DNA of 64,000 nt from Microbacterium sp. LWS13-1.2. Its GTDB lineage: Bacteria > Actinomycetota > Actinomycetes > Actinomycetales > Microbacteriaceae. The notes beneath the pieces were generated by a model. It made no database searches, was not told the DNA's origin, and saw only the letters and a program-made list of their open reading frames with translations. Shown piece after piece: positions 17,688 through 26,049 of the stretch (positions are counted from its first letter, which is position 1; each line of letters starts with the position of its first letter). The translations under genes were made by a program, and so were the position numbers. The stretch is taken from the NCBI RefSeq assembly GCF_040144835.1, contig NZ_CP151632.1, positions 1,984,001-2,048,000 on the forward strand. Reading direction: 5' to 3'.

Positions 17688-18920
17688 TCAGACGTCCATC
17701 GTGATGGGGTCATCCGTGCCGAGCAGAACCCGGCCGTAGACTTCCTTGCCCACCGCCGACGTCACGTATGCGTGACGAGCGGCGATCTCCGAATCGCGCC
17801 AGACGCGCGAGAGCACGTTCGGCTCCGCGAACGAACCGGCGCCGTTGAGGGTCATGAGAATTCCGATCGCCTCCTTGCACAGGTCGGCGACAACACCGAC
17901 GTCGTTGCGGATCTGCACACGCGTCTCGAGCGGCTGAAGCTCGTTCGCGGCGGCACTGCTGTCGATGAGATCGGCCATGTTCGCGGCGAGGAGCTCAGCG
18001 AGGCGCAGCTTGGTCGCAGCCTCTGCGATACCGAGCTGGTGCGAGGGGGAGTTCCGGGCTTCCGTGTACCGGGTGTACGCGACGCCCTTGTTCGGCAGCT
18101 TCTTGAGGGTCAGCTCCATAGCGTGCCGTGCGAGGCCCAGCTGAGGGGCGATGAGGATGATCGCGGCGAGCGGGATGAACGCCATCCGCGAGGTCAGTTC
18201 CTCGTCCTTGAACGGCGTGAGGTAGTTCGCATCGCGCATCCCGACGAAGGGCTGAATGCGGTGGTCCGGGACGAACTGATTCTCCATCACGATCGTGTTC
18301 GAGGCGGTTCCCTTCATCCCCGTGACGAACCAGGTCCTCTCGAACGAGTACTGGTCACGCGAGAACAGTGCGAGCCCACGGGGGTCCTCACCCTCGGGGA
18401 CGTCCAGGGCGATGCCCAGGCACGCCCAGTTGGCCGCGAAGCCACCGGAGGCCCAGGGCCACCGACCGCTGACGATATAGCCGCCCTCGACACGCTCCAT
18501 CGAGCTGCCGGGAGTGAAGATTGCCGAGATCCGGGCATTCGGGTTGTCTCCCCAGATCTCCTGCTGGGTCTGTTCGCCGTACGTCGTACCGAACCACGTC
18601 CCGGCGTTCAAGAGGGACGAGATCCATCCCGTCGCGCCGTCGCCGCGGCTGATCTCGGCCAGCACCTCGAGGGCGGTGCGCGTGGTGGTCGCCTGGCCAC
18701 CGAGGCGTCGCGGCACGAAGAGGTTGAGGAGTCCCTCGTCGGCGAGCGCATCGATGACGACCGTAGACACCTGCTCCTCAGCCGCGCCTTCGGACGCGTG
18801 CTCTCGGATGAAGGGCACCAGCTTCGTCGCCCGCGCCACCAGCTCTTCATCGAATGGTGCCTGTGCAAGGTCGACGCCGATTGCTTCGCGCGGCGCTGAA
18901 ATGAGATTGTCGATCGTCAT
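17688..18920 (-). CDS. Acyl-CoA dehydrogenase-fold flavoprotein, probable flavin-dependent monooxygenase
   Basis: 410-residue member of the acyl-CoA dehydrogenase superfamily. Landmarks: GLLNLFVPRRLGGQ, SRGDGATGWI, GYIVSGRWPWASGG, TWFVTGMKGTASNTI and a C-terminal NVLSRVWRDSEIAARHA block. This pattern is closest to two-component group D monooxygenases (HpaH/HsaA/SadA-like) that use reduced flavin from a separate reductase, rather than to true acyl-CoA dehydrogenases. ATG 18920 chosen; the upstream extension to 18968 is not conserved in character. Flanked by two RidA genes. Substrate unknown; an aromatic or N-heterocyclic compound is plausible. Confidence 0.75.
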   Translation of the reverse strand: MTIDNLISAPREAIGVDLAQAPFDEELVARATKLVPFIREHASEGAAEEQVSTVVIDALADEGLLNLFVPRRLGGQATTTRTALEVLAEISRGDGATGWISSLLNAGTWFGTTYGEQTQQEIWGDNPNARISAIFTPGSSMERVEGGYIVSGRWPWASGGFAANWACLGIALDVPEGEDPRGLALFSRDQYSFERTWFVTGMKGTASNTIVMENQFVPDHRIQPFVGMRDANYLTPFKDEELTSRMAFIPLAAIILIAPQLGLARHAMELTLKKLPNKGVAYTRYTEARNSPSHQLGIAEAATKLRLAELLAANMADLIDSSAAANELQPLETRVQIRNDVGVVADLCKEAIGILMTLNGAGSFAEPNVLSRVWRDSEIAARHAYVTSAVGKEVYGRVLLGTDDPITMDV

Positions 18921-19045
18921 GGTGTTCCTCCGGGAGTGGATGCGGCTGCCGGGTCGCCAGGCCGGCATTCAGATGATGGAGCACTCGCAAAGTTATCATG
19001 TACGCTTCACTAGCGTCCACTACTGCTTAACAGGAGGATCGCCAG
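18921..19045. promoter_or_regulatory. Divergent promoter region between monooxygenase and ridA2
   Basis: 125 bases between two divergent genes. It contains a small inverted repeat ACGCT-TCACT-AGCGT at 19002-19016 and an AGGAGG ribosome-binding site for ridA2. I cannot assign a regulator. Confidence 0.35.
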
Positions 19046-19417
19046 ATGACCACACAGCGGCTGACCCGTGTTCCCGCTCCCGTAGTACCGGGAATTTCCG
19101 ACAGCGTGATCGATACGGCGACGGGCCTCGTGTACGTGTCGGGGGTATATGTGCCGGTGCCCGAAGACTTCGCCCGCTCGACCGAACTGACCTTCCGCGC
19201 CCTGGAAGAAGCGTTGGTGCGCGCAGGAACCGACCTGTCGCACCTGGTACGGGTGAATGTCTACGTCAAGCACCTCGATGAGGAGAAGCTGCAGACGTAT
19301 CGACGCGTTCGAGACTCGATCATCAGCGCTGAGCACATGCCTGCGAGCACTCTCGTGGGCGTTCACTCCTTGTACAACCACGCCACAATCGAGATAGACG
19401 CCATCGCCGTGCTCTGA
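19046..19417 (+). CDS. RidA/YjgF family enamine deaminase (second copy)
   Basis: 123-residue paralogue of the RidA at 17260, sharing RVPAPVVPGISDSV, the YITD/YVKHLDEEKL segment and the TLVGVHSLYNHATIEIDAIAV ending. AGGAGG lies just before the ATG. Divergent from the monooxygenase, so both Rid proteins flank it. The pair suggests the oxygenase product, or a later intermediate, is an enamine or imine. Two copies may act as a hetero-oligomer or on successive intermediates; this is inference. Confidence 0.85.
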   Translation: MTTQRLTRVPAPVVPGISDSVIDTATGLVYVSGVYVPVPEDFARSTELTFRALEEALVRAGTDLSHLVRVNVYVKHLDEEKLQTYRRVRDSIISAEHMPASTLVGVHSLYNHATIEIDAIAVL

Positions 19418-19465
19418 CGAGGCGCGAGCGCGGGCCAGCCGGCTCGGCGCGAGTCGCATGACGAG

Positions 19466-19514
19466 GCGAGCCGCGCACCGCTTCCGCCGACGGCAAGAAT
19501 GCTGCGCGGCTCGC
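19466..19514. terminator. Bidirectional hairpin between convergent genes
   Basis: Perfect 12-bp inverted repeat GCGAGCCGCGCA / TGCGCGGCTCGC with a 25-base loop, between the convergent ridA2 and alpha/beta hydrolase genes. Probable terminator for both directions. Confidence 0.55.
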
Positions 19515-19530
19515 GTTGCGCATGTGGGCG

Positions 19531-20442
19531 TCAGTTCGCGCTGACTGCGGGAATGCTGTCGGTCGCACCATTCTTCGGCAGGCCGGCGTACTCGCGCACG
19601 GCCGTCACGATCGGTTCCCAGGCAGGGCTGCTCACATCCACCACGTCGAAATGATTGGCCCCCTCGAGTCGGATGAGGTCGATCCGATCGCCGCCGGCCA
19701 TTCCCGCGTCCCGGTAGCGCTGATGGCTTTCCAGCCGCCACGGGTTGTCCGCTGTCCCGATGATGAGCGACTGGGGCACTCCCAACGGCAGCAGTCGGAT
19801 CGACGACGTGTCGCCGGCCTTCTCTCTCAGCGCCGCGGAATCGTGGGCACCTACCACCTGCAGGACGTCAGTACGGCCGGCATTGTAGGCGTACTCGAGA
19901 TCAAGGACTCCCGCAAGGTCGACGACGCCACTCACGCGGAGTGGATCTTCGCTATAGAGCGGGCTCTCCGGCGAGATGTTCTTGCGCCCCGCCGCCCAGG
20001 TAGCGAGATGACCGCCGGATGAGTGCCCCAACAGAACCACTCTGTCCAGATCGATCGGGTAGTCCTTCGCCAACTCACGCGCGAAGTCCACCCCTTGGGA
20101 GATATCGAGGAACATCCCGGGGTAGTCGCTGCCTGGGTTGTTGAGGCGACGGAATTCGAGGTTCCAGGTCGCAACGCCCAGCGCGGTCAGCGATTCAGCC
20201 AGCCTCGCGACGTAGTCCGACGTGTAACTGGACTCCCAGGCGCCCCCATGGATGAGAATCACCAGCGGGTGACCATCGGCGTCGTCGCCGCGTGGTAGCC
20301 GGAGGTCTCCGTACGTCAACGCAGCGGATGAGTAATGGATTCGCGCGTCAGGGGGTGTCGACGGAAGCCACCCCACGATGTCCATGTCCGAAAGATTGGC
20401 GAAACCCGAAACTGTCGTCTCTGATGTCTGTGGCGTGGCCAC
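19531..20442 (-). CDS. Alpha/beta hydrolase (formamidase/carboxylesterase-like)
   Basis: 303-residue serine hydrolase. Oxyanion motif HGGAWE near residue 87, nucleophile elbow GHSSGG near 161, later Asp and a C-terminal GANHFDVVD supplying the catalytic His. HGGxW together with GHSSGGH is the pattern of kynurenine formamidase-like enzymes that cleave N-formyl groups, but carboxylesterases share it. The start is GTG 20442 with GGAGG a few bases upstream. An operator-like sequence related to the one controlling the transketolase and sugar transporter overlaps the start codon. Confidence 0.8.
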   Translation of the reverse strand: MATPQTSETTVSGFANLSDMDIVGWLPSTPPDARIHYSSAALTYGDLRLPRGDDADGHPLVILIHGGAWESSYTSDYVARLAESLTALGVATWNLEFRRLNNPGSDYPGMFLDISQGVDFARELAKDYPIDLDRVVLLGHSSGGHLATWAAGRKNISPESPLYSEDPLRVSGVVDLAGVLDLEYAYNAGRTDVLQVVGAHDSAALREKAGDTSSIRLLPLGVPQSLIIGTADNPWRLESHQRYRDAGMAGGDRIDLIRLEGANHFDVVDVSSPAWEPIVTAVREYAGLPKNGATDSIPAVSAN

Positions 20443-20941
20443 CTGGCCTCCTCGAGCCGCGGTACGACCGGCGATAGATTAGTGCGGCGACCAAAACCAC
20501 CGATTGCCGATATGAATCTTCTCACGTCGATGTGCCCCTTTGCCGTTCCGCTAAAGGGTGCATGCGCCGCCGGGCCGTCCGGATGACCGCGACGGCACGG
20601 CCGGCTGACTCGCGTGGTCGATCAGTTCGACCGAGATGCCGGGTTGCCGGCTGGCGCAGCCCATGGGTGCCCCGCCGAGCGCGACCGCGAGGTCTCCGAC
20701 TCCTGCCTCCCTCGGCGATGGGGCGTGCTTGGCCAGCGTGCTCGCTGAGATCCCCGGTGGCCGGCACGCCGCGGGGGTAAAACCCCCGCGGCGTGTGCTC
20801 TCGCGGCACTCGACGCGAGCAGTACCACGAACTCACTCCGTCGCCGATGGAGCGACGTCTTCTCGCCATCCCTGAACGCTTGCTTCGCACCCCATGGGTT
20901 CATCACGGTGCATTCGCCGCCACACGCTCACGAAATGCAAG
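20443..20941. other. Non-coding stretch
   Basis: About 500 bases between the M24 gene and the alpha/beta hydrolase, both on the minus strand. Open frames exist but have no recognisable protein character. The main feature is the hairpin at 20765-20795. A TAATCT -10-like box for the hydrolase lies near 20480 without a good -35. Confidence 0.5.
20765..20795 (-). terminator. Strong hairpin terminator
   Basis: Perfect 14-bp stem CACGCCGCGGGGGT / ACCCCCGCGGCGTG with an AAA (TTT on the minus strand) loop, about 150 bases downstream of the M24 gene. Likely terminates the transketolase-M24 transcript. Confidence 0.6.
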
Positions 20942-22258
20942 TCAGACGTTCTGGCGGATGCCCGTTCCCAGGTTGTTCGTGTTAAAGGAGTGGCCATTCC
21001 AGTAGCGGGTCCCGGCCACCAGAAGCTCGTCCGCAGGAAAGCGCGTGATGACCTTGCAGCCTTCGCTGGTTACGACGACTTCCTCCTCGATTCTGGCCGC
21101 AGATGAGCCATCCTTCGTGGGCCAGTAGGTTTCTAGCGCGAACACCATGCCTTCCTCGATCTCCACGGGGTGTTCCAGGGAGTGGTAGCGGCTGATGAGC
21201 GGCTGCTCCCACAGGGATAGTCCGATGCCGTGGCAGTACTGCAGACCGAACGCCTCTTCCTCGCTGTGGTAGCCGAGATCTGCGGCCGATGGGAAGGCGC
21301 GGGCGATGTCGGCGCTGGAGGCGCCGGGTTTCACCTGGTCGATGGCGGCATCGATCGCCTCGCGAGCACGCGTGTACGCATCGCGCTGATTGGCGTTCGC
21401 GCTACCGATGTTGAGGGTCCGGTAGTAGCAGGTCCGATACCCGTTGAACGAATGAATGATGTCAAAGTACGCGGTATCACCGGGCCGCATCATGCGGTCG
21501 GAGAACACGTGCGGGTGAGGAGAGCACCTCTCTCCCGCGATGGCGTTGACGGCCTCGACTTCTTCGGACCCGAGCTCGTAGAGCACACGGTTGACCAGGG
21601 CAACCGCATCGTTCTCACGTACTCCGACGTGGAGGAATCGGTAGAGCTCGTCGTAGGCCGCGTCGACCATACCCGCGGCGTGCGACAGCAGGGCGATCTC
21701 ATCCACGGTCTTGATGCGGCGCGCACGCTGCATCAGGTCCTGCCCGTTGACGATGTGCAGTCCTTCATTCTCGAACGCGCGAAGGACCGGGATCTCCACC
21801 ACGTCAATCCCGACGGGGTCGTTCTGCAGACCGTTCTCACGGAGGATGTCGGCGATGCGCTTGGCGTTGCCGATCTCGACTCCGACCTCTTCCGGGATGG
21901 AACCGCGCCACGTCGACAGCCCGGCACGCCAGCTGTCCTCGTTCAGCCAGGGAGCGTGCATCTTGTGCTGCCGAGCGGCAGAGCCGATGTCCCAGAGGAT
22001 CGGATCGTGTCCGCGCATCAGCAGGACGCACCGGAACAACTTGTCGCGAGCCCAGTTGCCGATGTGCGTCGCGGTCGTGTACCGCACGTTGTTCATGTCG
22101 AACAGGATCAGTGCGCCCAGCGAGGAGCTCTCCAGCTCGGCCTGCGCCCGTGCCAGACGCTCATCACGCAGGCGAGCGAAGTTGACGCGCTCTTCCCAGT
22201 CGACGCCCATGATGGCGCCCGGGGAAGACACGGGCGTCTGAAGGTGGGTAGTGGTCAT
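20942..22258 (-). CDS. M24 family metallopeptidase-like protein with an altered metal site
   Basis: 438-residue pita-bread-fold protein of the creatinase/prolidase (M24) family. The first metal Asp is in YFDIIHS, the His in YCHGIGLSLWEQP and the two Glu in FALETYW and ARIEEEVVV. The second metal Asp, normally in a sDiTRT motif, is replaced: the segment reads GYRTCYYRT, with Cys where Asp is expected. That suggests a different metal arrangement or a non-peptidase reaction, as known for creatinase-like members. Last gene of the split transketolase operon (42-base gap). Confidence 0.82.
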   Translation of the reverse strand: MTTTHLQTPVSSPGAIMGVDWEERVNFARLRDERLARAQAELESSSLGALILFDMNNVRYTTATHIGNWARDKLFRCVLLMRGHDPILWDIGSAARQHKMHAPWLNEDSWRAGLSTWRGSIPEEVGVEIGNAKRIADILRENGLQNDPVGIDVVEIPVLRAFENEGLHIVNGQDLMQRARRIKTVDEIALLSHAAGMVDAAYDELYRFLHVGVRENDAVALVNRVLYELGSEEVEAVNAIAGERCSPHPHVFSDRMMRPGDTAYFDIIHSFNGYRTCYYRTLNIGSANANQRDAYTRAREAIDAAIDQVKPGASSADIARAFPSAADLGYHSEEEAFGLQYCHGIGLSLWEQPLISRYHSLEHPVEIEEGMVFALETYWPTKDGSSAARIEEEVVVTSEGCKVITRFPADELLVAGTRYWNGHSFNTNNLGTGIRQNV

Positions 22259-22300
22259 GTCGTTCAGTTCCTTCGTCGGATATGAATCGTGTAGATGCGG

Positions 22301-23305
22301 TCAGACCGGCTGGTACTCGCCGACGGCGAGCTCCTGGCGTTCGGCGATAGGCGCTGCGCCATCGTGACCAAGGTGGGCCCAGACCGAATCGATGAGTGCC
22401 TGGGTGGACAGTCCGTACTTTTCGAACAGGTACGGCGCGGTGCGCGAGCCTTCCGCGAAGGTGTCCTGCATCCCGACCCGACGAAGGGGCCGAGCAAGAC
22501 CAGCTTCGGCGATGACCTCAGCGACCGCGGAGCCCAGCCCACCGATGACCGAGTGGTTCTCTGCCGTGACAACGACACGCGCCTGCTCGACGGCCCGCCG
22601 GACAGTTGCGGAGTCGAGAGGCTTGACCACGGGGACGTGGACGATCTTCACCCCAACGCCGGCACCGGCCAGAGTACGGGCGGCGTCGAGGCTCGCCGCG
22701 AGCATCATCCCGTTCGTCACCAGAGCGACGTCGTCCCCGTCCGTCAAGATATGTGCCTTGTCAAGGCGCAACTCATGGTCAGTCTCGAAGATGATGGGGA
22801 TCTCACCACGCTTGAGCCGCAGGTACACGGGCCCGGGGATGGTCGCGAGGTGGGGCACAACCTGCGCGATCTCCAGCGCGTCCGCAACGTCGATCACCGT
22901 GAAGTTCGGCAGGGCACGCATGATCGCGACGTCTTCGATGGCCTGGTGGCTCGGGCCGCCCGGACTCGAGATTCCGGGCATGAATCCGATGAGGCGCACA
23001 GGCAGATTCGGGTAGGCTACGGCGTTGACGATCTGGTCGTACGGGCGGCGAGTCGCGAACACGCCGAACGTGTGCACGAACGGCTGAAGGCCCTCGCGAG
23101 CCATGGCACCGGCCATGCTGATCATGTTCGCCTCGGCCATGCCGGCGTGGACGAATCGCTCCGGGAAACGTTCCTGGAACAGGTCGATCTCTGTCTGGCG
23201 GGTGAGGTCGCCCGAGAGGCAGATGACGTCATCGCGCTGCTCGGCGAGCGCGACGAGCGCTCGCCCGTACGGCTTGAGCTCGGTCGCGTAGGGCGGGTTA
23301 TGCAT
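22301..23305 (-). CDS. Transketolase C-terminal subunit (split transketolase)
   Basis: 334-residue pyrimidine-binding plus C-terminal half of a two-gene transketolase. Visible are ICLSGDLTRQ, ERFVHAGMAEANMISMAGAMAREGLQPFVHTFGVF (the catalytic-Glu and Phe pocket region), then a transketolase C-domain with AENHSVIGGLGSAVAE. ATG 23305 overlaps the end of the N-subunit gene by 8 bases. The longer in-frame version lies within the upstream gene. With its partner it would transfer a ketol group between a sugar phosphate and an aldose phosphate using thiamine diphosphate. Confidence 0.9.
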   Translation of the reverse strand: MHNPPYATELKPYGRALVALAEQRDDVICLSGDLTRQTEIDLFQERFPERFVHAGMAEANMISMAGAMAREGLQPFVHTFGVFATRRPYDQIVNAVAYPNLPVRLIGFMPGISSPGGPSHQAIEDVAIMRALPNFTVIDVADALEIAQVVPHLATIPGPVYLRLKRGEIPIIFETDHELRLDKAHILTDGDDVALVTNGMMLAASLDAARTLAGAGVGVKIVHVPVVKPLDSATVRRAVEQARVVVTAENHSVIGGLGSAVAEVIAEAGLARPLRRVGMQDTFAEGSRTAPYLFEKYGLSTQALIDSVWAHLGHDGAAPIAERQELAVGEYQPV

Positions 23306-24101
23306 CGGCGAGTTCCTCTCTGGCTGCAGCCGCCAGCTCCGGCGGCAGCTTGATGAAGTGCCCGTCGGCGTCCGGCGGTAGGACGTCGAGGCCGTGCACG
23401 GTCGAGGTACGGGCGATGATGATCGAGGGGCGCTCATCTTTCAGTGCGCTGTCGAAGGCCGCGTGCACGGCGGCCACGTCGTGACCGTCGATATCCATGG
23501 CATGCCACCCGAACGCGGTCCACTTGTCAGCGATGGGCTCGATGGTGGTGATGGAGTCGAGCGGACCATCCACCTGCGAGTTGTTCGCATCGAGGATCAC
23601 GACGAGGCTGCCCAGCCGATGATGGGCGGCGAAGATGGCAGCCTCCCAGACTTGCCCCTCCTCGAGCTCGCCGTCGCTGATCAGGGCATACACGCGGCTT
23701 CCGGTGCGCGAGCGCAGGCGGTCGGCGTAAGCGAATCCAGCGGCGCCGGAGAGCCCCTGAGCCAGCGATCCACACGTCAGGTCTACGAGCGGGGTGCGTT
23801 CGGTGCCGATGGCTTCCAGGTCGGAGCCGTCCTGCCCGTAGCTGAGCAGCTGCTCTTCACTCAGCAGCCCGACCTCAGCCGCCGCAGCGTACGCGGCGAT
23901 GATGTAGTGCCCGGGCGAGCAGATGAAGCGGTCCACCCCGGGACGCAGGTAACTACCGTAGAGAGCCGCGACGGTCTCGGCGCTCGAAAGCGCCTGCCCG
24001 AGGTAGCCGAATCCCTGTGGGGCGATCATGTCGACCGCGCGCCGGCGAATGCCCCGTGCCAGCGTGACCGTGTCTTTCACCGGTGTCGACGTCGTCGTCA
24101 T
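23298..24101 (-). CDS. Transketolase N-terminal subunit (split transketolase)
   Basis: 267-residue thiamine-diphosphate-binding half. Motifs: FICSPGHYIIAAYAA, GSLAQGLSGAAGFAYADR and the ThDP/Mg site LISDGELEEGQVWEAAIFA...LVVILDANNSQ. Start ATG 24101 has GGGAG 5-6 bases upstream; ATG 24113 is a weaker alternative. Split transketolases are typical of dedicated catabolic operons such as the apulose-4-phosphate system, rather than of the housekeeping pentose phosphate pathway. First gene of its operon, with a promoter and operator at 24117-24170. Confidence 0.9.
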   Translation of the reverse strand: MTTTSTPVKDTVTLARGIRRRAVDMIAPQGFGYLGQALSSAETVAALYGSYLRPGVDRFICSPGHYIIAAYAAAAEVGLLSEEQLLSYGQDGSDLEAIGTERTPLVDLTCGSLAQGLSGAAGFAYADRLRSRTGSRVYALISDGELEEGQVWEAAIFAAHHRLGSLVVILDANNSQVDGPLDSITTIEPIADKWTAFGWHAMDIDGHDVAAVHAAFDSALKDERPSIIIARTSTVHGLDVLPPDADGHFIKLPPELAAAAREELADA

Positions 24102-24116
24102 AGCTGCTCCCATTCT

Positions 24117-24170
24117 TGTGGCCAGGTGGCTATGCCACTTGAGATTACGGGCAACTCAGGCGAGTGTCAA
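24117..24170 (-). promoter_or_regulatory. Promoter and operator of the split transketolase operon
   Basis: On the minus strand: -35 TTGACA (24165-24170), 17-base spacer, -10 TAATCT (24142-24147). Immediately downstream is the inverted repeat AGGTGGC-TAT-GCCACTT (24124-24140), part of a longer block starting TGTGGCCAGGTGGC (24117-24130). The same block and layout occur at 29544-29597. A repressor bound here would cover the transcription start. Confidence 0.75.
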
Positions 24171-24260
24171 TCCAGAAGCAGACCGCGCTGGTGAACATCG
24201 TCCGATCGGGCTGATAATTTGGTCAGGCCACGTCCCGGTGGAGTCGATGAGAGGAGATGC

Positions 24261-25001
24261 ATGGCGCACCCGAAGCCGCTGCAGGCCTTCCCTGCGGTGC
24301 GTCCCGTCTCCGCCAGCCGCCTCGCGGATGAAGTCGTGGAGCAGATCCGGACGATCATCCTCAAGAACGACCTCCAGGAGGGGACGCGCCTGCCTTCCGA
24401 GCGGGATCTCGCCTCGCAGCTCGGCGCAAGCCGCCCTATCGTCGCGCAGGCACTCAGGATGCTCTCGATGATGGGGCTGATAGACATCCGCCCGGGATCC
24501 GGGGCGTACGTCATGCGCCGACCCGAGCACCTCATCGCACAGTCGATGCAGCTCATGATGGAGATCGACGGCGACTCCCTCGACCATCTCCTGGATCTGC
24601 GCCTCATGTTGGAGGACCGCGGCACCGCGCTCGCTACCACCAGTGCGACCGCGGACGACCTCGCAAAGGTGCGCCGCGCCCTGGAGCGGATGACCACCGC
24701 GGCGTCCGCGTCGAGTTGGGTTGCGGCTGATGCACTCTTTCACGCTGCGATTGTTCGCGCCAGCCAGAACCAGTACCTCGCCATGATGTTCGAGGCAGTC
24801 CACAGCACTGCGGTGAGCAACACTTACCGAACGTGGATCGAGTCCGGCGAGACTCCTGCCTGGCTTCTCGCCGCAGGAGACCGTCCGGACGAGGTGCACA
24901 TCGCGATGCTCGAAGCGCTCGAGCGGCGAGACGCGGTGTCGATGCGTGAGCACGTGCTCTCGCACCACCACGCGATGCTGGCGCACCTCCGCGGCCGGTA
25001 G
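24261..25001 (+). CDS. GntR family transcriptional regulator (FadR/FCD type)
   Basis: 246-residue regulator with an N-terminal winged helix (about residues 12-80; LPSERDLASQLGASRPIVAQALRMLSMMGLI region) and an FCD domain. ATG 24261 has GAGGAG 4 bases upstream. Divergent from the split transketolase operon, whose promoter carries the AGGTGGC-N3-GCCACYT repeat also found before the ribose-type transporter; GntR/FCD proteins bind inverted repeats of this size, so this gene is the natural candidate repressor of both. Confidence 0.88.
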   Translation: MAHPKPLQAFPAVRPVSASRLADEVVEQIRTIILKNDLQEGTRLPSERDLASQLGASRPIVAQALRMLSMMGLIDIRPGSGAYVMRRPEHLIAQSMQLMMEIDGDSLDHLLDLRLMLEDRGTALATTSATADDLAKVRRALERMTTAASASSWVAADALFHAAIVRASQNQYLAMMFEAVHSTAVSNTYRTWIESGETPAWLLAAGDRPDEVHIAMLEALERRDAVSMREHVLSHHHAMLAHLRGR

Positions 25002-25013
25002 GCGCGGGACCCC

Positions 25014-25715
25014 TCAGCCGCCGAACATGTCCACGAAGGCGTCTGCCGCGCCGCTCAGATCCGCGCGGTACTGACGCATGTACAAGCCGACCAGCATCGG
25101 CTTGCCGCGGCGAGCTGCGGCGCCCCCAACCGTCACTTCTCGGGCCACCTCCGCTGCGCGGACGCGGAGCGCGCCCGCGTCGGACAGAATCTCATCGATG
25201 ACGCCGAGGTCTTTCGCTTCAGCTGTTGTGAACGGGACTCCCGTCAAGGCGTTCCTGATCGCCGCTTTGGGGGGAACGCGCCTGCTTGCCGGAACCTGGG
25301 CGATCATCGGCCAGGTGCCAAGAGCAGCCTCAACCGTGCCGAGCGCGGCACCATCGACGGCGATGACGATGTCTGCGGCGCACGCGATCCCGAATCCGCC
25401 CGCGAGCGCGTCGCCGTTCACAGCGGCGATGACCGGGGCCTGCGCCTCTGCCAGGTTGCAGAAGAGGTCAATCGCGGCGTCGGCGAACTCTCGCGCAGTC
25501 CCGGTTGCTCGAAGTTTCGATGCATCCGCACCAGCACAGAACACCGCTCCTGCTCCGGTCAGCACCATAGCGGTGACGCCTTGAGTGTCCAGCTCGGCAA
25601 CAGCATCCGCGAGTGCCCGGGTGAGCTCAGCATCAAGAAGGTTGCGTTCCCCCCGGTGCAGGGTGAGCCAGGCCACATCGCCATCACGCGCCACGGTCAG
25701 ACTGTCAGCGGGCAT
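25014..25715 (-). CDS. Enoyl-CoA hydratase/isomerase family protein
   Basis: 233-residue crotonase-fold protein. The oxyanion-hole segments are GAGAVFCAGADASKL and AVNGDALAGGFGIACAADIVIA. The usual catalytic Glu pair of hydratases is not clearly present (the segment reads LGTVEAALGTWP), so the reaction could be isomerisation, hydrolysis or something else on a CoA ester. Start ATG 25715 chosen because GAGG lies 8 bases upstream; ATG 25724 has the GAGG directly abutting. Overlaps the Dabb gene by 11 bases and is last in the ribose-type transporter operon. Confidence 0.82.
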   Translation of the reverse strand: MPADSLTVARDGDVAWLTLHRGERNLLDAELTRALADAVAELDTQGVTAMVLTGAGAVFCAGADASKLRATGTAREFADAAIDLFCNLAEAQAPVIAAVNGDALAGGFGIACAADIVIAVDGAALGTVEAALGTWPMIAQVPASRRVPPKAAIRNALTGVPFTTAEAKDLGVIDEILSDAGALRVRAAEVAREVTVGGAAARRGKPMLVGLYMRQYRADLSGAADAFVDMFGG

Positions 25716-26049
25716 GGGCAGCATCCTCGTCGATGAAGTAATCCAAAGCGAACCTGGATTCGCAGAGTCCGGGGAGCTCCGCAAGCAGAATCTGGTGCGC
25801 TGGATGCTCCCAGTAGTGGGTACGAAGAGTCTCCTCGCTCTCCAGGATTACTGTGCATACGTAGTGGCAACGACGCTCGAGACCCAGCGGGTTGAAATTC
25901 TGGCCCCAGCTAATGGAGATCAGCCCCCGGCATCCCCGGATCCCATGGGCGAAACGGTCCAGCGCCGCCTCCAGAGGCGGCCGGGGCAGGTCACCGGCAT
26001 CCACAACCACGATGTGCTCGAGCACGCGGGGTCCCCTCCGATCTTTCAT
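25705..26049 (-). CDS. Dabb/EthD-like ferredoxin-fold protein
   Basis: 114-residue small protein with the stress-responsive A/B barrel (Dabb) pattern: VLEHIVVVDAGD start, central ISISWGQNF and HYVCTVILESEETLRTHYWEHPAHQ, FALDYF end. Family members are dimeric and have varied, mostly unassigned roles, including ring cleavage or cyclisation. ATG 26049 overlaps the permease stop as ATGA, so it is translationally coupled to the transporter. Confidence 0.75.
   Translation of the reverse strand: MKDRRGPRVLEHIVVVDAGDLPRPPLEAALDRFAHGIRGCRGLISISWGQNFNPLGLERRCHYVCTVILESEETLRTHYWEHPAHQILLAELPGLCESRFALDYFIDEDAAHAR

Noticed and set aside
6962..19032. Shared 11-mer ACTGCTTAACA at 6962-6972 and 19022-19032
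   Set aside because: No symmetry, different context and short enough to occur twice by chance in this length of DNA.
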